Source: Hymenobacter psychrophilus
GTDB lineage: Bacteria; Bacteroidota; Bacteroidia; Cytophagales; Hymenobacteraceae
Direction: 5' to 3'
Length of the DNA stretch: 64,000 nucleotides
NCBI RefSeq assembly: GCF_900107135.1
Contig: NZ_FNOV01000006.1
Location: 248,001-312,000, forward strand
A program made the position numbers and the translations under genes. The notes beneath the pieces are model-generated. The model did not search any database. It worked only from the letters and a program-made list of their open reading frames with translations, and was not told the origin of the DNA. Shown here in pieces: positions 55,093 through 63,590 of this stretch. Every line of letters begins with the position of its first letter. Position 1 is the stretch's first letter.

Positions 55093-57189
55093 ATGACGCC
55101 ACAACGTACCCTGTTACTCACTTTAGGCACCGCCGCCGGCTTGGCTTTGGGCGGCTGCGCGGCCAGCACGCCGGTTACTACCGCCAGCACTGCGGCCGCC
55201 CCGCAACTCGGCCCCATCATGCCCGGCGTGGGCCTCGACCCGGCCAATATCGATCCTTCGGTGTCGGCCTGCGAGGACTTTTTCCAGTATGCTTCGGGCA
55301 CCTGGCTGAAGAACAATCCGGTGCCGGCCGCCGAGTCGCGCTGGAGCTCCTGGAATGGGCTCATCAACCAGAACGAGGCCGTAATGCGCCAGATTCTGGA
55401 GGAGTCGGCGGCCAACACCACGGCGGCGCGGGGCTCGAACCTGCAGAAGGTGGGCGACTACTACGCCTCGGCCATGGACTCGACGACCATCGAGAAGGCC
55501 GGCCTTAAGTACCTCAACCCCGAGCTGAACCGCATCGACAAAATCAAGAGCCTGAAAGATCTGCAGCTGGGTCTGGTGCGCGCCCAGCAGTTGCAAACAC
55601 GCTCGGTGTTCGGCCTGGGCGTGTCGCAGGACCGCAAGAAAAGCGACGAGTACGCGCTGTACCTGAGCCAGGGCGGCCTGAGCCTGCCCGACCGCGACTA
55701 CTACCTCAAGGACGATTCGCGCTCCAAAACCATCCGGGCGGCCTACACGGTGTACCTCAACAACACCTTTAAAATGCTGGGCAACACGCCCGCCGAGGCG
55801 GCCAAGCATGCCGCCACGGTGCTGCGCATTGAAACCCGCCTGGCCAAGGCCAGCAAAGACCGCGTGGCCCTGCGTGACCCCTACGCCAACTACAACAAGA
55901 TGAACGTGGCCGAGGCCAGCAAGCAGTTCCCCAACCTGAACCTGCCCGCCATGCTGCCCGCCCTCAACCTGGCCGCGGCCCAGGAGGTGATTATTGGCCA
56001 GCCCGAGTTCCTGAAGGAGGCCAACGCGGCCCTGACGCAGGAGCCGCTGCAGGACTGGAAAACCTACCTGCGCTGGCACCTGGTGTCGTCGGTTTCCTCG
56101 GCGCTGCCCCAGGCCTACGTCGAGGAGTCGTTCCGTTTTCAGCAGGTGCTGAGCGGGGCCAAGCAGCAGCAACCCCGTTGGAAGCGCATGCTACGGGCCA
56201 CCGACGGCTCGCTGGGTGAGGCCTTCGGCCAGTTGTACGTAGACAAGGCGTTCAAGCCCGAAACCAAGGTGAAGGCCCAGCAGATGGTGGCCAACATCAA
56301 GGAGGCCATGGGTGAGCATATCCAGGGGCTGGAGTGGATGAGCCCGGCCACCAAGGAGGAGGCCATGAAGAAGCTCAACTCGTTCACCGTGAAAATCGGT
56401 TACCCCGATAAGTGGAAGGACTATTCGGCCCTCAACATAAGCCGCGAGTCGTACCTGCAGAACGTGCTGGCCGCCCGCGAGTGGGAAAACCAGGATAACG
56501 TGAGTCGCTACGGCAAGCCCATCGACCGCTCGGTGTGGGGCATGACGCCGCCCACGGTGAATGCCTACTACAACTCCTCGCTCAACGAAATCGTGTTTCC
56601 GGCCGGCATCATGCAGCCCCCCTTCTTCGACCCCAAGGCCGATGACGCGGTCAACTACGGCGGCATGGGCGCGGTCATCGGCCACGAAATCACGCACGGT
56701 TTCGACGACCGCGGCCGGCAGTCGGACGCCCAAGGCAACCTGCGCGACTGGTGGACTAAGGAAGACGCGACGGAGTTCACGAAGCGCGCCGATATGGTTG
56801 GGAGCCAGTATTCGGCCTTCTCGCCGCTTGATTCGGTGTTCGTGAACGGCAAGCTGACGATGGGCGAGAACCTGGCCGACTTCGGCGGGCTGGCCTTGGC
56901 CTACTCAGCCCTCGAAAAGCAGCTCATGCAGAAGTACGGCAGCACCCCGCCGCCCCGCTACGACGGCTTCACGCCCGAGCAGCGCTTCTTCCTGGCCTGG
57001 GCCCAGGTATGGCGCACCAACGCCCGCCCCGAATACCTGCGCCAGCAGGTGCTCACCGACTCGCACTCGCCGGCCCAATACCGCACCAACGGCCCGCTCA
57101 TGAACATGCCCGAGTTCTACGAAGCCTTCGGCTGCAAAGAGCCCGCGAAAATGGTCCGCACCGAGCAGCAACGTGCCCGCATCTGGTAG
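55093..57189 (+). CDS. M13-family zinc metallopeptidase lipoprotein, second copy
   Basis: A 698-residue lipoprotein (lipobox LALGGC) with the same build as the preceding gene over its whole length. Zinc ligands are H531, E532 and H535 in HEITH and E592 in GENLADFGG. CEDFFQYASGTWLKNNPVP begins the domain and AFGCKEPAKMV ends it. The close likeness in order and length shows a tandem duplication. Both copies have kept every catalytic residue, so both are probably active; they may differ in substrate size. Confidence 0.95.
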   Translation: MTPQRTLLLTLGTAAGLALGGCAASTPVTTASTAAAPQLGPIMPGVGLDPANIDPSVSACEDFFQYASGTWLKNNPVPAAESRWSSWNGLINQNEAVMRQILEESAANTTAARGSNLQKVGDYYASAMDSTTIEKAGLKYLNPELNRIDKIKSLKDLQLGLVRAQQLQTRSVFGLGVSQDRKKSDEYALYLSQGGLSLPDRDYYLKDDSRSKTIRAAYTVYLNNTFKMLGNTPAEAAKHAATVLRIETRLAKASKDRVALRDPYANYNKMNVAEASKQFPNLNLPAMLPALNLAAAQEVIIGQPEFLKEANAALTQEPLQDWKTYLRWHLVSSVSSALPQAYVEESFRFQQVLSGAKQQQPRWKRMLRATDGSLGEAFGQLYVDKAFKPETKVKAQQMVANIKEAMGEHIQGLEWMSPATKEEAMKKLNSFTVKIGYPDKWKDYSALNISRESYLQNVLAAREWENQDNVSRYGKPIDRSVWGMTPPTVNAYYNSSLNEIVFPAGIMQPPFFDPKADDAVNYGGMGAVIGHEITHGFDDRGRQSDAQGNLRDWWTKEDATEFTKRADMVGSQYSAFSPLDSVFVNGKLTMGENLADFGGLALAYSALEKQLMQKYGSTPPPRYDGFTPEQRFFLAWAQVWRTNARPEYLRQQVLTDSHSPAQYRTNGPLMNMPEFYEAFGCKEPAKMVRTEQQRARIW

Positions 57190-57200
57190 GGTTTTTTAAG

Positions 57201-57245
57201 CTGTTAGCTGTTAGCTGTTAGCTGTTAGCTGTTAGCTGTTAGCTG
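57201..57245. repeat. Tandem repeat of CTGTTAG, six copies
   Basis: Six direct copies of the 7-base unit CTGTTAG run from 57201 to 57242 plus a partial one. The far side of the spacer (57322-57354) has the complement in a degenerate form (AGCTAACAGCTAATAGCTC). The terminator at 57256-57291 lies between. A 7-base exact tandem is prone to slippage. Confidence 0.88.
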
Positions 57246-57255
57246 AAAAACGAGA

Positions 57256-57291
57256 AAGGCCCCGCGCTCGGTTGAGTGCGGGGCCTTTTTT
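57256..57291. terminator. Terminator between the second M13 gene and the ZIP gene
   Basis: AAGGCCCCGC and GCGGGGCCTT form a stem (57256-57286) with T-runs after it on the plus strand. It serves the M13 gene and, with its A-run, may also act for the convergent ZIP gene. Confidence 0.88.
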
Positions 57292-57360
57292 GTGCGGAAT
57301 AATTAATGGTTTCTGAACGAAAGCTAACAGCTAATAGCTCTCAGCTAACAGCTTATGAAA

Positions 57361-58092
57361 TCAAACAACATCCACGGCCAGCGCCAGCAGCAGGCCGGCC
57401 AGCGTGGCCAGCAGCTTACGGACGTTGAGGCTGTGGTCGGGGCTGGTTTCGAAGAGGATAGTGGTGGAAACGTGCAGGAAATTGCCGGCTACCAGGCCCA
57501 GCAGGGCCGCGTAGAGGCCGGTGCCCAGCAGTTGGTCGAGCACCACGTAGTTGCTGAGTACGATGCCGGCCGGACCAGCCAACGCAAACAGCAGCAGGTA
57601 GGGTAGCGCCCGCCGGAACGAGCCCAGCCGCAGCCGCAGCAGGGCCATCAGGGCGAAGGCGGCCGGAATGTGGTGCAGGGCAATCCCCGTCAGGATGGCG
57701 TAGAAGTTATGGCTGACATCGCCCGCTACCGGGTCGTTGATTAGGATGCTACCTTCCAGAAACGAATGGATGGCCAGCGAAAACAGCAGCATGAACGGTA
57801 CCCGACCGGCGTGCTCGGTATGATGGTGCACGTGACCATGCTCGACGCCCTGCGAGAAAACCTCCAGCAGCATCTGCCCGAAAAAGCCTGCCAGCACGAA
57901 GTAGCCCACCTCGTGGCCGGCCCGTAGCTCCAGGGCCTCGGGCAACAGGTGCGTAACGGTGAGCGTGAACAGGTAAGCGCCGCTGAAAGCCAGCAGCGGT
58001 TTCATCCAGACGGTGCCGGCCGTGGGCACGAAGCGCGTCAGCCACCCGGCCCCCAGCACCGTCAGGAACAGCGCAAAAACGGCAAACCACAT
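57361..58092 (-). CDS. ZIP-family metal transporter
   Basis: A 243-residue integral membrane protein with about seven to eight helices. FTLTVTHLLPEAL, the His-rich cytoplasmic loop EHGHVHHHTEHAGR, HSFLEGSIL and LTGIALHHIPAAFALM are the metal-binding helices of the ZIP family, which brings in zinc or related divalent metals. No metal regulator is adjacent. It follows the methyltransferase gene by 46 bases on the same strand and may be co-transcribed with it. Confidence 0.92.
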   Translation of the reverse strand: MWFAVFALFLTVLGAGWLTRFVPTAGTVWMKPLLAFSGAYLFTLTVTHLLPEALELRAGHEVGYFVLAGFFGQMLLEVFSQGVEHGHVHHHTEHAGRVPFMLLFSLAIHSFLEGSILINDPVAGDVSHNFYAILTGIALHHIPAAFALMALLRLRLGSFRRALPYLLLFALAGPAGIVLSNYVVLDQLLGTGLYAALLGLVAGNFLHVSTTILFETSPDHSLNVRKLLATLAGLLLALAVDVV

Positions 58093-58138
58093 AGAGTAAA
58101 GAATTGATGAGGTAAAGTAAGCCCCTGTCCTCCTGTGC

Positions 58139-58876
58139 TTATTTCTTCAGCACGAAAATCATGCGGGGGCTGGTAGCGGGCTCGAAGGGGCGCAGCTGAT
58201 AGTCGCCCAGCGTTTCGGCCAGGCGTAGGCCCGCCAAGTGGAAATACTCTTCGAACCGCTCCCGTGTAAGAGCCCGCACCCGCTCCACGAAGCGCTGCGG
58301 CCGGCCCTGCTCATCGGCAAACCGGATGTCCTTCACAATGAAATCATGCTGGAGGTGGCGGTGCAGCTCGAAGGTAGTGCCGTCAATGGTCTGGGTTTCG
58401 TGAGCTACCAACTGCCGGATGGCCAGGTCGGTGTTGTGGAAGTCGATAACCAGCTTGCCCCCCGGCCGCAGCGCGTCGGCGGCGTGGCGCAGGGCCACCA
58501 CGTTTTCGACCTCCTCGGCAAAGTAGCCAAAGCTCGTAAACAGGTTCAGTACCAAGTCGAAGGGACCGTAGGGCAGCGCGTCACGCATGTCGTGCTCGTA
58601 GAAATGCAGGTGCTCGTGGGCAAACTGCCGAGCGTAGGCAATGCTCTGGGCCGATAAATCAACACCCGTTACATCGTAGCCCTGCTCGCTGAGGTAGCGA
58701 GAGTGCCGGCCCTTGCCGCAGGCCAGATCCAGTAGGCGGGCATCAGACTTAGGGTGCAGATGCCTCAGCAGCCGCCCCAGAAACTGTTGGGCCTCGGCGG
58801 AGTCGCGGTGTTGGTAAAGGCGGTGGTAGTAAGGCGAATCGAACCAGGTGCTAAACCATTCGGCAGCAGCAGACAT
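58139..58876 (-). CDS. Class I SAM-dependent methyltransferase
   Basis: A 245-residue methyltransferase. The SAM-binding motif is LLDLACGKGRHSRYLSEQGYDVTGVDLS (motif I, read in parts, about residues 43-70), followed by DLVLNLFTSFGYF and GGKLVIDFHN. The C-terminal third (REHFEEYFHLAGLRLAETLGDY) resembles small-molecule methyltransferases. Substrate unknown. A terminator lies upstream, separating it from the lipoprotein operon. Confidence 0.9.
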   Translation of the reverse strand: MSAAAEWFSTWFDSPYYHRLYQHRDSAEAQQFLGRLLRHLHPKSDARLLDLACGKGRHSRYLSEQGYDVTGVDLSAQSIAYARQFAHEHLHFYEHDMRDALPYGPFDLVLNLFTSFGYFAEEVENVVALRHAADALRPGGKLVIDFHNTDLAIRQLVAHETQTIDGTTFELHRHLQHDFIVKDIRFADEQGRPQRFVERVRALTRERFEEYFHLAGLRLAETLGDYQLRPFEPATSPRMIFVLKK

Positions 58877-58893
58877 AGGCAGGGGCGGAAAAA

Positions 58894-58923
58894 CGAAAAA
58901 GGGCGTAACTACGCCCTTTTTCG
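58894..58923 (-). terminator. Terminator of the lipoprotein operon
   Basis: CGAAAAAGGGCGT and ACGCCCTTTTTCG form a perfect stem with a TAACT-like loop and T-runs on both strands. On the minus strand it ends the unit whose last gene stops at 58969. Confidence 0.9.
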
Positions 58924-58968
58924 CATTCGGGAAAGCAGGTTGCCCGCAGGCGGGGCGCGGGCCGGGCG

Positions 58969-59244
58969 TTAGAGCGTAGTGGCCGGCTGGGCTGCGGGGT
59001 TAGGCTCCAGATCCATTTTACAGACCGGGCACTGGCCGGGCTTGTCGCTGGCGCTGCCCTCGCAGCCCATGGGGCAGATGTAGGCGGCCGTGGCCGTGGG
59101 CACCGCTTCGGTATCGGTGGCAGCCGGAACTTCGGTAGCGGCCGCCGGGACTTCGGTGGTAGCGGGCTTCTGCTCGCAGCTGCTCAGCAGGCCCAAAGAG
59201 GGCAACAGACACAGCGCCAGAACGACTTGCTTCAGGTATTTCAT
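58969..59244 (-). CDS. Heavy-metal-binding domain lipoprotein
   Basis: A 91-residue lipoprotein (lipobox LLSSC) with a Thr/Ala/Glu-rich linker and then a YHS-like heavy-metal-binding domain: YICPMGCEGSASDKPGQCPVCKMDL. The Cys and Met residues (CPMGC, CPVCKM) are those seen in periplasmic copper-binding proteins and CusB-like domains. It is the last gene of a unit with the two genes before it, with 18 bases to its neighbour. Confidence 0.88.
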   Translation of the reverse strand: MKYLKQVVLALCLLPSLGLLSSCEQKPATTEVPAAATEVPAATDTEAVPTATAAYICPMGCEGSASDKPGQCPVCKMDLEPNPAAQPATTL

Positions 59245-59262
59245 GGGCTTAAAAATAGCGGG

Positions 59263-59634
59263 CTACTGCATGGGGCCGTCTAGGGCCTTGGTAGCGGTGG
59301 TGTCCGAAGGCTTTTTCACGCTCTTCAGGGCCTCAGGGCTGCGCGTGAGCGGGGCCGAGGGGTCGTTGGCGCTCCGGGCTTCTTCGGCCGTGGTACGCTT
59401 GCGCTGATTCGGCTCGTCGAGCGTTACACCCGAACTGATGGGCTCGGCAATAGCGCCGCCCTTCTCATTATCGGTCAATTCGGTATGACCATAATTTTCA
59501 CTCTCGCGGGTGCCGGGAGCCACCATGTCCACCGACACTTTTTTATCGGGCCGCCAGTCCGACGGTTCGGCGCTGCACCCGCCCAAGGCTAGCGCAGCCA
59601 GGGCCAAAGCGGAAAAAACGAGTTGCTTGCTCAT
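59263..59634 (-). CDS. Hypothetical lipoprotein
   Basis: A 123-residue lipoprotein (lipobox LALGGC) with a polar, probably unstructured mature part (SVDMVAPGTRESENYGHTEL, then APLTRSPEALKSVKKP). No recognised domain. It lies between the YcxB-like gene (51 bases) and the metal-binding lipoprotein (18 bases) on the same strand and is probably co-transcribed. Confidence 0.7.
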   Translation of the reverse strand: MSKQLVFSALALAALALGGCSAEPSDWRPDKKVSVDMVAPGTRESENYGHTELTDNEKGGAIAEPISSGVTLDEPNQRKRTTAEEARSANDPSAPLTRSPEALKSVKKPSDTTATKALDGPMQ

Positions 59635-59685
59635 TGGAAACGGAAAAATTCGTAAAGAATCGTTGAATTGGGTGTTCAGGGCGAA

Positions 59686-60279
59686 CTACTGCAGAAGACT
59701 TTTGCGCCTGAGCATGGCTTCGAACAGCTTCTGGTCGTTGCCGGAGTTGAAAATACGGTCGGGCACTTCCACAAAGATAGGCGCATCGAAGGTGCGGGCC
59801 ATCCAGCGCTTGAAGCCTTTGACTTCGGGCGGCAGCTCGGGCGACTTGAGCAACAGCAGATAGCCGGCTGGCTCGCGCTTCACCTCGCCAATCATGTCCC
59901 AGGTCAGGCGCATGCCTTCCTTTTCGTTGCGCCGCAGCACAATTTGCTTGTTGTCGAACTCGTAGGTCATCTTTTCAAACAGCGGCTTGCTCTGCTCCAC
60001 CTGCGTTACGCCCGTTACTTGGGCCGAGCGGAAGAGCACGTAGAGCAGCGTGAGGCCGACCGACAGGGCCAGCCACCACCAAGAGTGCCAGATAATGGCC
60101 GGCAGCAGCCCTACCGCAAATGGAATCAGGGCGTACCACCACTCGCGCCGCCACACCCGGCCCATGGCGATGCTGGTGTAGGTATTGGTGTCGAGCTGGT
60201 GCTTTTTGGTGCGGATGGCCATCGGCGAGGGGCCCTGCTGCTGCTGCCGGTAGCCCCCGCGCTGGTTGGGTTGTTGCAT
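59686..60279 (-). CDS. YcxB-like membrane protein
   Basis: A 197-residue protein with a Gln-rich start, two adjacent hydrophobic helices (about 50-65 and 67-82), and a C-terminal soluble domain like YcxB (TYEFDNKQIVLRRNEKEGMRLTWDMIGEVKRE in parts, DAPIFVEVPDRIF). The family has no assigned function. An earlier start is not needed; the ATG at 60279 gives MQQPNQRGG. It is the first gene of the unit and has an inverted repeat just upstream. Confidence 0.75.
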   Translation of the reverse strand: MQQPNQRGGYRQQQQGPSPMAIRTKKHQLDTNTYTSIAMGRVWRREWWYALIPFAVGLLPAIIWHSWWWLALSVGLTLLYVLFRSAQVTGVTQVEQSKPLFEKMTYEFDNKQIVLRRNEKEGMRLTWDMIGEVKREPAGYLLLLKSPELPPEVKGFKRWMARTFDAPIFVEVPDRIFNSGNDQKLFEAMLRRKSLLQ

Positions 60280-60292
60280 GTACTTAGTGCTT

Positions 60293-60408
60293 AGCGATTA
60301 GTGGTTAACGATTAGTAATTAATGACTGTTCAGCGCCTCCCTCCCGCTAGTAGGAGCAAAGCACCCTGAACAGTCATTACTCACGAACCGTTAATCACTA
60401 ATCACTGA
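60293..60408. repeat. Inverted repeat between nadC and the YcxB-like gene
   Basis: The arms (60293-60335 and 60364-60408) read ATTAGTGGTTAACGATTAGT... AATGACTGTTCAG and the complement with several mismatches, around about 28 bases. It ends 3 bases before the nadC stop codon. Like the repeat at 20573 the outer arms are AT-rich and the inner arms unique. Confidence 0.75.
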
Positions 60409-60410
60409 TT

Positions 60411-61271
60411 TTAAAATGCTTTCAGACTCATGTCCAGGCTGCGAACGGAGTGCGTGAGGGCTCCGACTGAAATATAATCGACGCCGGTAGCGGCTACGTC
60501 GGCAATGGTTTCCTCGGTGATGCCGCCGCTGGCTTCGAGTTGGTAGCGGCCGGCCACCAGGGCCACAGCCTCGCGGAGCTGGGCCGGCGCCATATTATCG
60601 AGCATGATGCGGTCGATGCCGCCGGCGTCGAGGGCCTGTTGCACTTCGGCCAGCGAGCGGGTTTCAATTTCGATGGGCAACTGCCGGCCCGTTTGGGCCA
60701 GGTAGGCGCGCGAGGCTTCGATGGCCTGGCGCACGCCCCCGGCATAATCCACGTGGTTATCCTTGAGGATAATCATGTCGAAGAGGCCGTAGCGGTGATT
60801 GACGCCGCCGCCAATCAGCACGGCCCACTTTTCGGGCAGCCGGAAGTTGGGGGTGGTTTTGCGGGTGTCGAGCAGGCGGGCCTTGGTACCGGCCAGCAAA
60901 CTCACGAGGTGGGCCGTGTGGGTGGCAATGCCGCTCATGCGCTGCATGCAGTTGAGCACCAGCCGCTCGGCCGTGAGGATGCTGCGCGCCCGGCCTTCCA
61001 CGGTAAAGGCCACGTCGCCGTAGCTTACCCGGGCACCATCTTCCAAACGCCCTTCCAGTACCAGGTCGGCATCTACGAAGGCAAAAATATGGCGGGCCAG
61101 CGCTACTCCGGCCAGCACGCCGGCATCTTTAATAAGCAGATGGGCCCGGTTGCGGGCCTCGGCCGGAATGGCCGACAGGGCTGAATGGTCGCCGTCGCCG
61201 ACGTCTTCGGCCAGGGCGGCCTGGATGAAAGCCGTCAGGGCTTCGGGAGTAAGGTAGGAAGGCGTTTGCAC
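60411..61271 (-). CDS. nadC: Nicotinate-nucleotide pyrophosphorylase (carboxylating)
   Basis: A 286-residue enzyme that makes nicotinate mononucleotide from quinolinate and PRPP in NAD synthesis. ALAEDVGDGDHSALSAIP opens the protein; LNCMQRMSGIATHTA, LLDTRKTTPNFRLPEKWAV, GGGVNHRYGLFDMIILKDNH and LEASGGITEETIADVAATGVDYISVGALTHS are classical NadC segments. Length fits the family. It is a single gene. Confidence 0.97.
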   Translation of the reverse strand: MQTPSYLTPEALTAFIQAALAEDVGDGDHSALSAIPAEARNRAHLLIKDAGVLAGVALARHIFAFVDADLVLEGRLEDGARVSYGDVAFTVEGRARSILTAERLVLNCMQRMSGIATHTAHLVSLLAGTKARLLDTRKTTPNFRLPEKWAVLIGGGVNHRYGLFDMIILKDNHVDYAGGVRQAIEASRAYLAQTGRQLPIEIETRSLAEVQQALDAGGIDRIMLDNMAPAQLREAVALVAGRYQLEASGGITEETIADVAATGVDYISVGALTHSVRSLDMSLKAF

Positions 61272-61433
61272 GGGACAAAAATAGCAAAAACGGCCCGGTT
61301 CCGGGCGGTATGGTTGAAGTCTCTACGATTCCGGCCGAATGAGGGCCGGTCAGAACTCCCAGAACGCGTCATCTAGGGCGGAGTTGACGCATGCCCCGGG
61401 TTTGGATTGCTGGGCATGTGCCACTGTTACCCC

Positions 61434-61466
61434 ACAAAAAAATACCGCGCCCTGGGGCGCGGTATT
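61434..61466 (-). terminator. Terminator after the DUF4783 gene
   Basis: AATACCGCGCC and GGCGCGGTATT form an 11-bp stem (61441-61466), with a T-run on the minus strand (61440-61434). It lies 29 bases past the gene's stop codon. Confidence 0.9.
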
Positions 61467-61494
61467 GCGGGGGTAAACCGGCCGAAGCCGGACG

Positions 61495-61893
61495 TTATTC
61501 TTTGGTGAATTCGATGGTCGCAATTTTGGGGGCGCTGCCCGTTGTTTTCATCTTTACAAACATGCGGTAAGCCCCTTCCTTGCCCGTGTAGCGGCCCACC
61601 GCGTAGGTTGTGCCCTCATTGCTGCCGCCGTAATGAATGAATTCGAACGAAGCCGGCGCGTGCTTGGAGAAGAAGTCCTTCATCACGAACTCAGCCTGGG
61701 TGGCGCTGTAGCTCTGCTTGTCGCTGTCGAAGCTCAGCTCCACGTTGGGGGCGAAATGCTGCGCCAGCTCGCGGGCGCTACTGTTGCGAATGGCATTGCG
61801 GACCGGGCCAAAGCCATCGGCCTGGGCCAGCACACTTACGGCCAGCAGCAACCCCAGCACCAGCACCGAAGCAAAAGAAGTTAGACGTTTCAT
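61495..61893 (-). CDS. DUF4783 secreted protein
   Basis: A 132-residue protein from the ATG at 61893 with a signal peptide (MKRLTSFASVLVLGLLLAVSVLAQ). DGFGPVRNAIRNSSARELAQHF, ATQAEFVMKDFFSKHAP and FEFIHYGGSNEGTTYAVGRY fit the Bacteroidota DUF4783 family, an NTF2-like fold. The open frame continues upstream to 62121, but that is not used since it overlaps gpmI. Function unknown. Confidence 0.88.
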   Translation of the reverse strand: MKRLTSFASVLVLGLLLAVSVLAQADGFGPVRNAIRNSSARELAQHFAPNVELSFDSDKQSYSATQAEFVMKDFFSKHAPASFEFIHYGGSNEGTTYAVGRYTGKEGAYRMFVKMKTTGSAPKIATIEFTKE

Positions 61894-62026
61894 GGAAACA
61901 GAAAGAGTTTGGCCACCAGTGCGCGAAAATGGTGCCAAGGTGTTACAGGTTGGAAACGGGCACTGGCCAAACAAGTCGGCGGGCCGGCAAGTTACGGATG
62001 AGCCAGCCTTTTTAGCGGGGCCGCCG

Positions 62027-62034
62027 TATCTTTG
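62027..62034 (+). promoter_or_regulatory. -7 box directly before gpmI
   Basis: TATCTTTG at 62027-62034 is a perfect TAnnTTTG box, and the gpmI ATG is at 62040. Transcription would start only a few bases from the ATG or on it. No matching TTG at the -33 position was found (TTT at about 62009-62011 is nearest), so activation may be needed. Confidence 0.55.
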
Positions 62035-62039
62035 CACGC

Positions 62040-63590
62040 ATGAATAAACAGGTACTGTTGGTGATTCTGGACGGGTGGGGCCTGGCTCAGAACAAAGCGG
62101 TTTCGGCCATCGACCAGGCACGCACGCCCTTCGTCGATTCGCTGTTCGAGCGTTTTCCGCACAGCAAGTTACAAGCTTCCGGCGAGGCCGTGGGTTTGCC
62201 CGATGGCCAGATGGGCAATTCGGAAGTGGGCCACATGAACATCGGGGCCGGCCGGGTGGTGTACCAGGATCTGGTGCGCATCAACAAGGCTGTGCGCGAG
62301 CGGAAGCTGACCGCCATGCCCGCCCTGCAGCAGGCCTTCGAGTACGCCCGCCAAAACCGCAAGCCCGTGCATCTGATGGGCCTGCTCTCCGACGGCGGCG
62401 TGCACTCGCACATCGACCACCTGAAGGCCCTATGCTCCATTGCCCACGACCAGGACGTACACAACGTGTTCATTCACGCCTTCACCGACGGCCGCGACAC
62501 TGACCCCAAGGGCGGCGTGAGCTACGTGAACGACCTGGAGCAGCACTTGCAGCGCGGGGCCAGCGGCAAAATTGCCTCGGTGGTGGGCCGCTACTACGCC
62601 ATGGACCGCGACAACCGCTGGGAACGGGTGAAAGTGGCCTACGACCTGCTGGTGAACGGCATCGGCACGCCCTCGCAAAACCTGATTCAGAGCATGCTCG
62701 ACTCGTACAAGGAGGGCGCGACGGATGAGTTCATGAAGCCCATTGTGAAGGTGGATGCCGACGGTACGCCGCTGGCCACCATTGCCGAGGGCGACGTGGT
62801 TATCTGCTTCAACTTCCGCACCGACCGGGGCCGCGAAATTACGGAGGCCCTCACGCAGCAGGATTTTCACGCCTTCCAGATGCACCGGCTGAACCTGCAC
62901 TACCTGACCATGACCAACTACGACGCCACCTTCACCGGCGTCATTCCCATCTTCGAGAAAGACAACCTGGAGCACACGCTGGGCCAGGTGCTGGCCGAGC
63001 ACGGCAAGAAGCAGATTCGCATTGCCGAAACCGAGAAGTACCCGCACGTCACGTTCTTCTTCTCGGGCGGGCAGGAGGTGGAGTTTCCGGGCGAAAGCCG
63101 CATCATGCGCAACTCGCCCAAGGTAGCCACCTACGACTTACAGCCCGAAATGAGCGCCTACGAATTGCGCGACGCACTGGTGCCGGAACTGCTGGCCAAA
63201 TCGGCCGACTTTGTGGTGCTCAACTTCGCCAACACCGATATGGTGGGCCACACTGGTATTTTTGAAGCCGCTGTAAAGGCCGCCGAAGCTGCCGACGAAT
63301 GCACCAGAGGCGTGGTAGAAGCGGCCCTGGCCGCCGACTACGCCTGCATTATCATTGCCGACCACGGCAACGCCGACATGATGGTGAACCCCGACGGCTC
63401 GCCCAACACGGCCCACACCACCAACCTGGTGCCCTGCATTCTGGCCACCAACGAGCCCCGCGGCCCGCTGGCCGACGGCAAACTCGGTGACATTGCGCCC
63501 ACCGTGCTCGAGCTGATGGGTATCCCGAAGCCCGAAATCATGACTGGCCAGAGCCTGCTACTGCCCCAAACCGCTGGCCCGAATGCGTAA
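62040..63590 (+). CDS. gpmI: 2,3-bisphosphoglycerate-independent phosphoglycerate mutase
   Basis: A 516-residue two-domain glycolytic enzyme that interconverts 3- and 2-phosphoglycerate. VILDGWG (metal ligand D11), GQMGNSEVGHMNIGAGR (catalytic S61), HTDGRDT-like FTDGRDTDP, FNFRTDRGREI, FFFSGGQEVEFPGE and ADHGNADMM are all present, with the metal-binding His and Asp residues of the alkaline-phosphatase core. Length fits the family. Its last 8 bases overlap the next gene in another frame. Confidence 0.97.
   Translation: MNKQVLLVILDGWGLAQNKAVSAIDQARTPFVDSLFERFPHSKLQASGEAVGLPDGQMGNSEVGHMNIGAGRVVYQDLVRINKAVRERKLTAMPALQQAFEYARQNRKPVHLMGLLSDGGVHSHIDHLKALCSIAHDQDVHNVFIHAFTDGRDTDPKGGVSYVNDLEQHLQRGASGKIASVVGRYYAMDRDNRWERVKVAYDLLVNGIGTPSQNLIQSMLDSYKEGATDEFMKPIVKVDADGTPLATIAEGDVVICFNFRTDRGREITEALTQQDFHAFQMHRLNLHYLTMTNYDATFTGVIPIFEKDNLEHTLGQVLAEHGKKQIRIAETEKYPHVTFFFSGGQEVEFPGESRIMRNSPKVATYDLQPEMSAYELRDALVPELLAKSADFVVLNFANTDMVGHTGIFEAAVKAAEAADECTRGVVEAALAADYACIIIADHGNADMMVNPDGSPNTAHTTNLVPCILATNEPRGPLADGKLGDIAPTVLELMGIPKPEIMTGQSLLLPQTAGPNA

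Noticed and set aside
57201..57354. CRISPR-like repeats
   Set aside because: The units are 7 bases long and contiguous, without spacers, and no cas genes are near; the 21-bp array at 26994 also lacks spacers.
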